From: a virus
Strand: one strand, 5' to 3'
IMG/VR virus record: IMGVR_UViG_3300017593_000150
Span: 43,190 to 107,189 of that record
DNA length: 64,000 nucleotides
The notes beneath the pieces are model-generated. The model saw nothing but the letters and a program-made list of their open reading frames with translations, did not search any database and had not been told where the DNA came from. Shown here piece by piece: positions 1-8,932 of the stretch (positions within the stretch are counted from its first letter, which is position 1; every line of letters begins with the position of its first letter). Both the position numbers and the translations under genes were made by a program.

Positions 1-117
1 AGTAGTTCCAGTTTTCTTGACTTCCCACCCTAACGTACTTGTCATAAAGTCAATCAAGGCGTTGTATAACGCTTGAGGCCCGTTTATATCAGTTAAGTGT
101 TCTATATGATATGCCAT
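1..117 (-). CDS. Tail/virion structural protein, N-terminal part (runs off the left edge)
   Basis: The first 39 codons of a minus-strand gene are visible; the rest lies outside the window. Its ATG overlaps the stop of the next upstream gene as TAATG, so it is translationally coupled. The start contains 'ALIDFMTSTLGW', which resembles 'RIRTFFVGSLGW' at the start of the neighbouring gene product, so the two are probably tandem paralogues of a tail protein. It follows the tape measure gene, where distal tail and receptor-binding genes usually lie. The exact role cannot be read from so short a piece. Confidence 0.6.
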   Translation of the reverse strand, partial: MAYHIEHLTDINGPQALYNALIDFMTSTLGWEVKKTGTT

Positions 118-1091
118 TATTCGTAATCCCTTATTGCTATTGAAACGGAGTCTTCTCCATAAGTACTTACAAAAACCAAGTAAGGGTCGCCCCCAACGTA
201 AATAGTAGACTCAGACGGTACATTACCATAAAAGTATGAATAGTAAACATATTTCAACTCACCGAGTAGGTCAATCTCTGGGCTCCCGACATAAATAGGA
301 AATAAAACGTGCCCTTGAGACCGGGTCGAATACGATTGGCAATAGAAGTAAGTAACCAACCACCAACAAGAATTAGTATGGCTTAGAAATTCACAGTTAT
401 TATAACTATCTACACAATTAGTTACAAAGCGGCGAAACCACTCAGTATTTCCGCAATTTCGAAGCCAGGAACCACAGCAACCGAAAAAGGCGTCATAACC
501 TTCACCACTCCCCAGATTCCGGCGATACGGGATTGCAAGCTGACGATCACGCCAACAAACGCTAGTACAGCCAAATCTAAGATAGGGGTCGAAGGTTAAA
601 GAACCAAGAACTACTAATGGTAAAGGGTAATCACTCCAGTACGAATTAATCAACCCCACGTAAGCTGATAAATATTTAGAACCAATTCTAAACAAAAGAA
701 ATGCAAAATCCTTATCCCCAATAAACCAATACGCCATCGACGTCCCATCATCAACAGCGCTTAAGATAGGATACCTTACAAACTGGCAGCAACAACAGTC
801 TGGAGTTCCAAAACCCCCCGGCTGACTATCGAAATCCTCCGACGTGTTTATATCTGTACAAGCTGTAAACTGAAAGCCGCACAAAGTGCTACTGCGCCGG
901 AAAGATCTAACACCAATGTAAATGTCTTTATTTCCAGCCTCTCCTGTACTATGATAAAAGTAGTAAGCACTCCCCATTTGAGTTCCTGAGTGAACTTGTG
1001 TCCATCCGAGAGAGCCAACAAAGAAAGTCCTAATTCGAGCAAATAAATCCGACAGCGAAGATACAGTTCCAGACGTTTTTCTAAAAGCCAT
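117..1091 (-). CDS. Cysteine-rich tail structural protein (probable distal tail or fibre component)
   Basis: A 324-residue protein encoded directly after the tape measure gene, with TAATG overlaps at both ends. It has no signal peptide and no clear membrane segment. It is rich in Tyr, Phe, Trp and Gly and has 15 Cys, including a run of four (residues ~100-103), which is odd for a cytoplasmic phage protein. The N-terminal 'F-GSLGW' segment recurs in the next gene. Position suggests a distal tail, tip or receptor-binding protein. I do not recognise a named family, so the role rests on synteny only. Confidence 0.6.
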   Translation of the reverse strand: MAFRKTSGTVSSLSDLFARIRTFFVGSLGWTQVHSGTQMGSAYYFYHSTGEAGNKDIYIGVRSFRRSSTLCGFQFTACTDINTSEDFDSQPGGFGTPDCCCCQFVRYPILSAVDDGTSMAYWFIGDKDFAFLLFRIGSKYLSAYVGLINSYWSDYPLPLVVLGSLTFDPYLRFGCTSVCWRDRQLAIPYRRNLGSGEGYDAFFGCCGSWLRNCGNTEWFRRFVTNCVDSYNNCEFLSHTNSCWWLVTYFYCQSYSTRSQGHVLFPIYVGSPEIDLLGELKYVYYSYFYGNVPSESTIYVGGDPYLVFVSTYGEDSVSIAIRDYE

Positions 1092-4000
1092 TAGCTAGTC
1101 CTCCTCGCGATTCTCTCACCTACATTGTTCGCAACAACCCTGCCATAAGTGGGAGAGCTATAATACTTATTAAGCTCCTTCTCATCGAAAATAGTCACAA
1201 CCGTTACCTTCGGTTCCTGCGTTTGTTGTTGCATCGGCGTAACCAAGCCTCCCGCTTGGTAATGAAAAGGTGTTATCGTCGGAGGTACAACACCTTTACG
1301 TAGCGCGTCAAAGAACGAAACTCCTATTTTTTCTACCACAGGCCTTGGAACAACATATTCTCCTGGTTCTAGTAAAGCGGGGACGCTATCTCCACGTCCT
1401 TGCCCAGGTACCGGGCCGCCGGCCTGCCTCCTTAAAGGAACCAAACCCCCACGTCTCATCATAGGAACTCGAATTCCCATCGCCTGCAGCGCCATCATAG
1501 CTAGTTTAAATTCTAACAACTGTAGCATTGCCTGAGCAAGACCTGCCGTAAAGCTTCTCAAAATTTCCTGCCAGTTCATCTGAAATCGCTTTCCGTATAC
1601 TATAGAATCAATTATTGCCCTGTTCAACTCATCAAACGCGCTCGCAGCGGTCCTCGCAACAGCCTCTTGAGTCATTTGTCCGAGGGCGCCAAAGAACCCG
1701 CCCATTTCCTCGATCTTCGCCCCAATCTCAGCATAGTTCTTCAAGATTCCTTGCATTGCACTCTCGCCAATAGTCCTCAAGCCATTAGCAAAAGCTTCAA
1801 CTTCATCCTTATTGCGCGACCAAGCGCGTGTTTGTTCGGCCAGCTTAGCGTCCACGAACTTCGTAAAAGTATCAACTCGTCTACGAGCCAACTCAGTTAA
1901 CTCTGTGTAACCTGTAATAGTCCTTGTTATGTCCTCCAGTGCTTGTTTCTGCGATTCACTCAGTACCACACCCGCTCGTCGGTACTGTTGAATCAGATCT
2001 TGTACAGCAATGTTAGCGAGCTCGGACACATTCTCATGAAGTTGCTGAGTGGAAAATACCAAAGAGGAACTCAACTCCAAATTCTTACGGCGGCTTTCTC
2101 GCAAACGTTCCTCAGCATCAGTCAATGTGTTTAACTGGGAAACCAGTATTGAAACGATCCTAGCATAATCTTGAGTCTTCGCGATCATGTCAGCAGTTTG
2201 CACTTTCCCTTTAGCTAAAGCCTGAACTTGCGCGTTTAAATGAGGGAGTACGCTACTAAGGGCGGTACGTACTTGCTCTTCCAAACTCGTGATTTTACTC
2301 AACCCCTCACTATAAGCCGAAGAAGAACTCTTAGCTTCATACATCGCCGAAGCGCTGTCTAACACGCTTTGTATAACAGGAGCGAGGTTAGCATCAAGCT
2401 CACGGACTCTGTCAACCAACCCCCTAAATCCAAAGATAGCGTTCAGGAGAGCGGGTTTGAGGTAATCATTCGCTGAAATGAAATCCTTAGTCTTCCCTTG
2501 TAAGCTCTCAAATACATTAGCTAAGCTTGACCCCCATTGGGGGACATCAACTCTGGTCAGCTCGAGTAACTTCTCAACTAGAGAGGTAACTTCTTGAGCG
2601 GTCTCTTTTGAAACATTGTTGTAATCAACTTGATGTGCGCTTAAAAGGGCGAGATAAGAAGCCAGTTCACTCACAGTAACCGTAGAGGAATCAAAGGCGA
2701 GGGCCGAAATCCCTGTCTGCTTTGCTAGGTCACGAGAACGATTAACCAAATCAGCGATCAGATTCGAGTAATTCCCAAAAGTAGTATAAACAGGGTGAAT
2801 TACTTTCTCGAGTTCTTTAATCCGCCTCGCACTTTGGATCGTCATAGCCGCATACTCACGCTGTTGAGATGTAGCACGAGACAGAGCTTCTAAGAGGGTT
2901 TCCTTAATAGCCCTACTTAACAAGTCGGTACGACCTTGTAATTGCACCAGAGCCTGTCTAACGGCTGTAGTAGTTGAAATAGCCCCTTTCTCGTAATCAT
3001 CAAAGGCTTTGAGAGAAAGTCCTGCTCTGCTATACTGCTCGATACTTTGTTGTAAAGCCTCGCTAAGATACTGTTCTGCTTGGGCTCTCTTTTCTCTTGT
3101 AGTCAACCCCTGTAACGTAAGGGCGTTTAACCGAGAATGGAGGTTAAACTCAGACTTCCAAAGGTCAAGTAGAAGTTTCCGAAGCTTCAGAGTTTCCGTT
3201 GTTACCTTATTCTGCGCCTTCAAAGTAGCGAGTCGTGCTTTTATACGAGCCGATAAAGTTACATGAACTTGAGACTCACTCTCATAAGACTTTATCAAGT
3301 TATCAACGGTTCGAATCTGTGCTTCCAAGTAAGCATTCAGGAGCTGTCTCCCCTTTGCGTCCTTAACAAGAGTGGCAAATTCGTCGTTCTGGGACTTCTG
3401 AATTGTTTCAAGATAGTTCCGGTACACTTTAAGAGAGTCTATATTACCATTGATAGCTTCTTCGTAGCGACGAGCACCTACTTCGGAGATCTTCGCTAAA
3501 GCGAGCTGTACACGGGCGGCAGTTTCGGCCGAGACTGTTACATCTTTAGAATACACATTCGCGAACTGACCCAGTCCCTCAGTTGTATCGGAAATCGATT
3601 TATGTAAGTAAGTCAAAATTGCTTGGTGCCTTTGTAATTCGTCATTCACAGCACGTTGGGCAGCGGAGACTTTGAAGGAAGTCTCGATTAATTTTTCATC
3701 AATTTTGACCTTCCCTTTGGTCCTCTCCATTACCTTAGTTAGTATACCAGCTTGCTTCTCATAAGACTTAGCTTCTGCTACCAACGCGGCCCGTAGTGAA
3801 GGGCTAGCTTTAGAGGCCATATCACGAAGTATACCTGCTAACGAGTTGTACGCTTCTGCGGTTGTCTTAATCCCACTTAAGTTTCCCTGTGTAATCTGAT
3901 TTAAGCCTTGCCAAATCCGTGAAATAGCTTGCCCAGTTTTGAGAGTAACTACTTGTCCAGTCGAAACGTCGCCAATAGCTTTAGTGTACTTTGAGTACAA

Positions 4001-7000
4001 ACTTACCAACGTTTTAGTTTCCTTAATCTGGGCTCCTGTAATTTCAAACTGCTTCTTCAAATTCTCTGCAAGAGCGGAACGCGCCTTCGAAAGCTCCTGA
4101 ACCGCTTCGGTACTTCTCCTATGTAAAGCCTCTGCATCTTCTAACTGCTTACCCTCAGTCGTCCTACCTTTCTCAATCTCATCTTGAACTTCGAGGAACT
4201 CTTGGTAGGCATCTCGATACTCCTGAATAGCGTTAACAACTCGCTCCAACGACTTAGCAGACGAAAGGTTCAGTCCCAGTTCCTCTTGTCGTCTCTTCAT
4301 TCCTTCAGCAAGTTCCTTTCGCAACCGCGCAGTACGATCGATGTTAGTCTGTAGTACCTTGTTCAGCCCAATTATAGCTCGAGCATTATCTGCAGACCGT
4401 TCTCCAAACTTGATCAAAGTCTCGCCAGCACTGTCAAGTTTCTTGTTCAAGGAGTCAACAGACTTACCCCAAATACCGAACCACTTCCCCACATTAAAGA
4501 CGGACTTCCCGAGTAAATAGAAAGGTCCTGTTAAGCGGAGAAGAACGCCCCTGTACTTAATAATCAATCCCAGTGCATACGAAATAACACCTGCAGTCCC
4601 AGCGATTCCCGTCGCAAACAGCTTAACGGGGCCAGTAACAATCTGTACAATGATTTTTCCTAACCAACCCAAAACTTTCCCTAGTGCAGAAACCGCGGCC
4701 CGAAAAGTTTCGGACTCCCCAAAAGTTTCCTTAAAAGCCGGGATAAGCGCTTCTTTGAAGGCTTTATACACCGCGGGAATGACGATCAAAATAATCCCAA
4801 AAATCTTGGCAAAGCCTTTGAATATGTTAATGAGTTTTAACACGGCACCTTTAACTTTTGTAACGACACCTAAGAAAGTGTACCATACTTTAGACAAACC
4901 CCCGGCCGCCCCAGTAAACGTAATTATGGTATTAGCCCACTCCCGTTGAGCTCCGGCGACGTCATGAGTAATTAAGTACAAATCTCGAACCTGTTTAGCG
5001 TGCTTCTGTACCATAGGAGTTACCTTCTTCGCCAGCACCAACCCTTCGGCCATAAAAGTCGCTTGCATCAACTTACTAGCAGCCAGAGCTTTCCTAATCA
5101 CACCCCTTTCTGGAACCATAGCAGATGCTAGAGCTGGGCCAAAAATGGCCTTGGGAACTTTAGTCGCCATTAATGTGGAGATCGCAGTTCTTAACTCTAC
5201 AACAAGGCCTTTAACAGCCTTGGCACCGTTTTTGAAGAAGTTTACAAAGGTAGTACCAATGTAAACGCTTAACCTCTTGAGAACTTTGCTTAGTGACGAG
5301 GCAGTAAAACTAGTTTTGACCATACCATCTCTCATCACGAATAGAGGAGCAAGAGCTGTTCTCTGAGTCATCCCAAAGACGTCAAAGGCTGCGTTTAGTG
5401 CTGTTAACGCCTTTTCAACTAAATGTACAGTCTCAATCAATACAAACAACTGCGCTCCGAGTTTTACAAAACGTCCTAGCAAATCAAGTGAGGCGGCACC
5501 AGCGGCCTTCATCGTAGTGATAAAACCTCCAATCCCGGGCTGAGCCATGACCTCGTTAATTCGGGTCAAAATTTTGTAATAAGCATTCAAAATAGGAGTT
5601 ACATAATTTCCAGTTTGGGCCGCGAGAAGTTCTTGAGAAACGCGATAACGTCTCAGAATACCATACCCTGTTTCCATCAACCTATTGTTAACACCCTGTA
5701 AGTAACTCAACTCCTGTATAAGAGCGAGCATCCTCGCTTTTTGTTTGACGGACTTTCCAGTTTCGGTGCCTTCTTTCCGGAGTTGTTCTTCGTAAAACTT
5801 AGTCTTCTCTCTGAGGTGGTCTATGTTAATGCCCAAAATCATGGCTGAATTAGTTAACCCAGCCAACGCACCGTGGACATGTTGCAAGGTCTCGAACACA
5901 TCTTTGCCCAAGAAACTCGAAACGTCTGTCATCAAAGAAATGAATCGCTTCGTCTCCTTTTGGTTCAACTTATACAAAGCCGCAAAATCCAACAGAGCAC
6001 CGGTAACCCGGCGCATCTCTGAAACGTTTTTACCTGCAGAAAGAGCAAGTCTGTCGGACCACTGGAGCCAATCTTTTGCACTCATAGAAGCATCGCCGGT
6101 CAACTCAGCATACCTCCGAACCGCTCGGTTCAAATCAACCTGCGTGCGAATCATCTCAGAACTGACTCTATACGATTCGGAGAAGTGCTCGAGCATGGCT
6201 TCACCAAAGTAAGAGAGCTTCTCACCCAAGAGCTCGAATCCGTGAGCTAGACTAACATTAAACTTGAATATCATAAGGTAGTGAAAGGTGACTTCCCCAA
6301 GTGCCTTGATCAATCTAGGAAGCGCGGCCGTTTGTATGTTAATCTTACCGGTCAACTCTGAGAAACCGCGAGTAACTCTGCGTAATCGGTCGTTGACTCC
6401 AGGTAATGTCTTATCCAAATGGGACATTACCATAGACCACGACCGCGAAAACGAGGACACAGAAGCGAGGGAGTACCCCAACGTAGTTAGTGTAGAGCCT
6501 AACTTCTTAGTCAAGGGAAAGAAACGCAACAGTTTCCCGGAAAGAATGGTCAAACTCCCCATCATCGCCACAAAAGGTTTAGATAACTTCGCGCCTATAG
6601 AAACGGCCTCACCACCTAGGGATTCGTTAATACGAGCCCCGAGCTGCAAGATCTTGTCTCGCACCTTATCCAATACAGTACCTAAAAACGCAAAACTAGC
6701 GGTCAGTCCTATCTTGCCGGCTAACTTAGACTTCACCACACTCCCGATCTGGGCTACACGATCACGTAGGGAATAAGCAAGTCGGAGTAAGCCTTTCCAG
6801 AGGTCGGCTACGACACGAAGTCCAGACACAAACTTAGTAGAGATAACATCCGCGACATCAACGATTATCACTTTAAGCCTGGTAAAAACTTCGGTTAGCT
6901 TAGTAAAGGCGTCTGGAATTCTCAGTCTAACAAACAGACGAGAAAGAGCTTCCCTTACTGGAGTAAGAGAATCGCTCAACTTCAAAAACAAGCGCGTTAC

Positions 7001-7708
7001 CGTAGCAACAGCAGGAGTCAAGAACTCAACTAACCTAGTAGCTGCCCTTACAGCATAAACAGCAATAGAAACGAACGCAGACTTACCAACTTCTGCAACG
7101 TGCGTAAACTGAGAAGCTATCCAAGTAAAAGGTCCCCTGCGAAACTCGGTGAACAACACTCTGAGCGCATCTCGCACAGAATTTAAAGACTGTTTCATTG
7201 CGGCAGTAGCAGGGATTGATCCTTTTGCCCAAGTAATCCAAGCAGAAGTTGTAGTGGAAAGTATATGAACGGTTTGCGTCAAAACGGTACCAAGGAAGCG
7301 ATGCTGTACTGCAAATGAGGTGACTGCTCGAGCAGCGCTTTGGGCTGAGCGCGTATAAAGTACGTACAACTTATTCGCTAAGCTCATCGAGATCTTTTTA
7401 GAGTTAATCGCTGCAGTTACCAACCCAGCTGCAGAGGCAATAGCAATAAACGCAGTCCTTAACGTGAGAACAGAGGAGGCGTACTGTGAAGTGGCCTTCG
7501 AAGCACTTTGGGTGGACTTAACAGAAGCTTGGGTACTCCGGGCGGTATTACGAATCGACTCAACTAATTGTCGTTGACTTTCAGCGAGCTTACGTACAGT
7601 TTCAGAAAGGGTTTGGACAGACTCAGCGGTTTTCGCGACTTGGGTACGGAGTTTTTCTAACTCCTCCTTATTCTCAACACCTATTTCTACTATATACTCT
7701 TCGGCCAT
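1091..7708 (-). CDS. Tail tape measure protein
   Basis: The longest gene in the window (2,205 residues). It lies just after the two-frame tail chaperone and has the usual tape measure composition: long Ala/Leu/Gln/Lys-rich alpha-helical and coiled-coil stretches, several hydrophobic segments in the middle (for example around residues 980-1110) and a Gly/Pro-rich region near the C-terminus. In siphoviruses this protein sets tail length and helps DNA entry. By the usual ~0.15 nm per residue the tail would be about 330 nm. The start at 7708 has only a weak ribosome site (GGTGGG), so it may depend on translation of the upstream chaperone. The stop overlaps the next start as TAATG. Confidence 0.92.
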   Translation of the reverse strand: MAEEYIVEIGVENKEELEKLRTQVAKTAESVQTLSETVRKLAESQRQLVESIRNTARSTQASVKSTQSASKATSQYASSVLTLRTAFIAIASAAGLVTAAINSKKISMSLANKLYVLYTRSAQSAARAVTSFAVQHRFLGTVLTQTVHILSTTTSAWITWAKGSIPATAAMKQSLNSVRDALRVLFTEFRRGPFTWIASQFTHVAEVGKSAFVSIAVYAVRAATRLVEFLTPAVATVTRLFLKLSDSLTPVREALSRLFVRLRIPDAFTKLTEVFTRLKVIIVDVADVISTKFVSGLRVVADLWKGLLRLAYSLRDRVAQIGSVVKSKLAGKIGLTASFAFLGTVLDKVRDKILQLGARINESLGGEAVSIGAKLSKPFVAMMGSLTILSGKLLRFFPLTKKLGSTLTTLGYSLASVSSFSRSWSMVMSHLDKTLPGVNDRLRRVTRGFSELTGKINIQTAALPRLIKALGEVTFHYLMIFKFNVSLAHGFELLGEKLSYFGEAMLEHFSESYRVSSEMIRTQVDLNRAVRRYAELTGDASMSAKDWLQWSDRLALSAGKNVSEMRRVTGALLDFAALYKLNQKETKRFISLMTDVSSFLGKDVFETLQHVHGALAGLTNSAMILGINIDHLREKTKFYEEQLRKEGTETGKSVKQKARMLALIQELSYLQGVNNRLMETGYGILRRYRVSQELLAAQTGNYVTPILNAYYKILTRINEVMAQPGIGGFITTMKAAGAASLDLLGRFVKLGAQLFVLIETVHLVEKALTALNAAFDVFGMTQRTALAPLFVMRDGMVKTSFTASSLSKVLKRLSVYIGTTFVNFFKNGAKAVKGLVVELRTAISTLMATKVPKAIFGPALASAMVPERGVIRKALAASKLMQATFMAEGLVLAKKVTPMVQKHAKQVRDLYLITHDVAGAQREWANTIITFTGAAGGLSKVWYTFLGVVTKVKGAVLKLINIFKGFAKIFGIILIVIPAVYKAFKEALIPAFKETFGESETFRAAVSALGKVLGWLGKIIVQIVTGPVKLFATGIAGTAGVISYALGLIIKYRGVLLRLTGPFYLLGKSVFNVGKWFGIWGKSVDSLNKKLDSAGETLIKFGERSADNARAIIGLNKVLQTNIDRTARLRKELAEGMKRRQEELGLNLSSAKSLERVVNAIQEYRDAYQEFLEVQDEIEKGRTTEGKQLEDAEALHRRSTEAVQELSKARSALAENLKKQFEITGAQIKETKTLVSLYSKYTKAIGDVSTGQVVTLKTGQAISRIWQGLNQITQGNLSGIKTTAEAYNSLAGILRDMASKASPSLRAALVAEAKSYEKQAGILTKVMERTKGKVKIDEKLIETSFKVSAAQRAVNDELQRHQAILTYLHKSISDTTEGLGQFANVYSKDVTVSAETAARVQLALAKISEVGARRYEEAINGNIDSLKVYRNYLETIQKSQNDEFATLVKDAKGRQLLNAYLEAQIRTVDNLIKSYESESQVHVTLSARIKARLATLKAQNKVTTETLKLRKLLLDLWKSEFNLHSRLNALTLQGLTTREKRAQAEQYLSEALQQSIEQYSRAGLSLKAFDDYEKGAISTTTAVRQALVQLQGRTDLLSRAIKETLLEALSRATSQQREYAAMTIQSARRIKELEKVIHPVYTTFGNYSNLIADLVNRSRDLAKQTGISALAFDSSTVTVSELASYLALLSAHQVDYNNVSKETAQEVTSLVEKLLELTRVDVPQWGSSLANVFESLQGKTKDFISANDYLKPALLNAIFGFRGLVDRVRELDANLAPVIQSVLDSASAMYEAKSSSSAYSEGLSKITSLEEQVRTALSSVLPHLNAQVQALAKGKVQTADMIAKTQDYARIVSILVSQLNTLTDAEERLRESRRKNLELSSSLVFSTQQLHENVSELANIAVQDLIQQYRRAGVVLSESQKQALEDITRTITGYTELTELARRRVDTFTKFVDAKLAEQTRAWSRNKDEVEAFANGLRTIGESAMQGILKNYAEIGAKIEEMGGFFGALGQMTQEAVARTAASAFDELNRAIIDSIVYGKRFQMNWQEILRSFTAGLAQAMLQLLEFKLAMMALQAMGIRVPMMRRGGLVPLRRQAGGPVPGQGRGDSVPALLEPGEYVVPRPVVEKIGVSFFDALRKGVVPPTITPFHYQAGGLVTPMQQQTQEPKVTVVTIFDEKELNKYYSSPTYGRVVANNVGERIARRTS

Positions 7709-7713
7709 ATTCT

Positions 7714-7992
7714 TTACCCACCAACCACCTCAAAATCGACTCCAATATCTCGCACTTTCTTCAACAAGGTACGTGGATCATCACTATCTGGCCGAACGTA
7801 ATCATCACGAAGTTCTGCGCCTACTAGAGAAGCATAGAAACGATACTGAGCGTGGAGTCGTTCTCTCGCTTCTTCTAGTAAACCCTCAATCGTGGGCCTT
7901 GTCAAGGCGAAAACCTGGTCAGGAGTCCATCCATACTGAGAGCACAAGAAGTCGACTACCTGCGCTATGGTCTTCTCTATGGGGTCTCCCCC
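7714..7992 (-). CDS. Tail assembly chaperone, GT extension reached by -1 frameshift
   Basis: This open frame follows the G-like gene in the -1 frame and ends just before the tape measure gene. It has no ribosome binding site of its own; the first internal start would be a poor TTG. Read through from the upstream gene it adds about 88 residues (…TIAQVVDFLCSQYGWTPDQV…), giving a ~220-residue G-T fusion. This is the arrangement of lambda gpG/gpGT and most siphovirus tail chaperones, where the T part binds the tape measure protein during tail assembly. The frameshift is inferred from layout and from a homopolymer slip site. Confidence 0.7.
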   Translation of the reverse strand, partial: GGDPIEKTIAQVVDFLCSQYGWTPDQVFALTRPTIEGLLEEARERLHAQYRFYASLVGAELRDDYVRPDSDDPRTLLKKVRDIGVDFEVVGG

Positions 7993-8375
7993 GCCTCTTC
8001 TGCCAACTTCGTTACCGCGTTGGTTAGTCCGAGATTTAGCTTTCCGAAAATGTGAAGCGACAAAGGGACGATAAACTCTACCATATCCTTTGAGGTCAGA
8101 TTATTTTCAACCCACTTCTTGTCTTTGTTGAAAATAATCGATGCAATCTCAGACACGTCATTAGCAAAGGCGGTCATGAACGCGTAGACTTGGGACTCAT
8201 CGAACTGAGGATTGCCTTCTGCATCAGTACTAACGGAAAGCTTAGAAAAGACCTTAGTTAGAATGTTGTAGAGCCTAAGTTCCTTCCCCCAAGTAAGCGG
8301 AGGAATCTCAACCGTGTTCCCATTGCTTAAGGTAACTTCACGAGCTCCTTCAATGTACTCTTCAAAAGCTTTCAT
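7977..8375 (-). CDS. Tail assembly chaperone (G-like)
   Basis: A 132-residue soluble protein encoded between the tail tube and the tape measure genes, the normal place for the G chaperone. It has a strong ribosome site (AGGAGGTGC before the ATG at 8375). The opening residues describe an assembly-factor-like protein (…REVTLSNGNTVEIPPLTWG…), common in phage tail chaperones. It ends at a TAG within a run of G and C that allows slipping into the downstream frame. Family assignment is by position and layout; the sequence itself is not diagnostic. Confidence 0.75.
   Translation of the reverse strand: MKAFEEYIEGAREVTLSNGNTVEIPPLTWGKELRLYNILTKVFSKLSVSTDAEGNPQFDESQVYAFMTAFANDVSEIASIIFNKDKKWVENNLTSKDMVEFIVPLSLHIFGKLNLGLTNAVTKLAEEAGETP
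7984..7992 (-). promoter_or_regulatory. Putative -1 ribosomal frameshift site (G/GT)
   Basis: On the minus strand the end of the G-like gene reads GCG GGG GAG ACC CCA TAG. A ribosome slipping back one base on the GGGGG run (P-site GGG to GGG), or on CCA next to the stop (CCA to CCC), enters the -1 frame, which stays open to 7714. The exact slip codon cannot be decided from sequence alone. Confidence 0.5.
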
Positions 8376-8428
8376 AATAAATGCACCTCCTGGGGCGTCT
8401 AAATTGTACTAACTAAGTTAACCTAAAA

Positions 8429-8932
8429 TTAGGAGAAGTCACCGATTAACCTAATTCGGCACAACCTTCCCCTCTCATCCAAGGTAGTGCCATCCCAAGC
8501 AGTATCGGCATCCAGAGCAACGAACGAGTAAGGGAATTCGTGTGGATCGTTCCCAAACTCGATCGAGAGTTCTCCTGCGGACTGAGCTCTCCAAATATCA
8601 ATTTCCACAGTTCCTCCAGCAGGCATCTGGTGAACGAACTTCAGCGACGCTTCAGTAACTTCCATATCTCCGCCGAAATCCATCGTCTTCTCATTTCCCG
8701 AAGTTTGAATGATACCACAACCAATAGCATACCTCAAATTCTCAAGATTCCATTCATGACCAACAACATCTAGTTTAACTGTCTCAGTAACAACCCACTG
8801 TTTGATCAACTTCTCGGGAGAACCCTGTTTAACCTCGAGTTTATCTCGAGTAAATGTTAGAGTTGCTCCAGTCTTAACAGCGCCTATATCAATAGTAGGT
8901 GTTTGGCCGGCGCTTCCAATATAAAGCACACC
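8429..8932 (-). CDS. Major tail tube protein, exon 2
   Basis: This is the main part of the tail tube protein (167 residues, …GVLYIGSAGQTPTIDIGAV…). It has the typical start-of-tube pattern: a Gly-rich strand, 'TFTRDKLEVKQGSP', then Ig-like beta sandwich strands. The piece has no ribosome site or convincing start of its own. The missing N-terminus (MNTPTYNTKRLSFGP) lies at 10122-10166 behind a strong ribosome site, and joining them gives SFGP-GVLYIG, the usual opening of this family. The joined protein would be 182 residues. The gap is a predicted group I intron. Confidence 0.82.
   Translation of the reverse strand, partial: GVLYIGSAGQTPTIDIGAVKTGATLTFTRDKLEVKQGSPEKLIKQWVVTETVKLDVVGHEWNLENLRYAIGCGIIQTSGNEKTMDFGGDMEVTEASLKFVHQMPAGGTVEIDIWRAQSAGELSIEFGNDPHEFPYSFVALDADTAWDGTTLDERGRLCRIRLIGDFS

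Noticed and set aside
6288-6776. 162-codon plus-strand frame inside the tape measure gene
   Set aside because: Antisense shadow of a long gene; no ribosome site or domain. The same holds for frames at 5823-6212 and 4650-4949.
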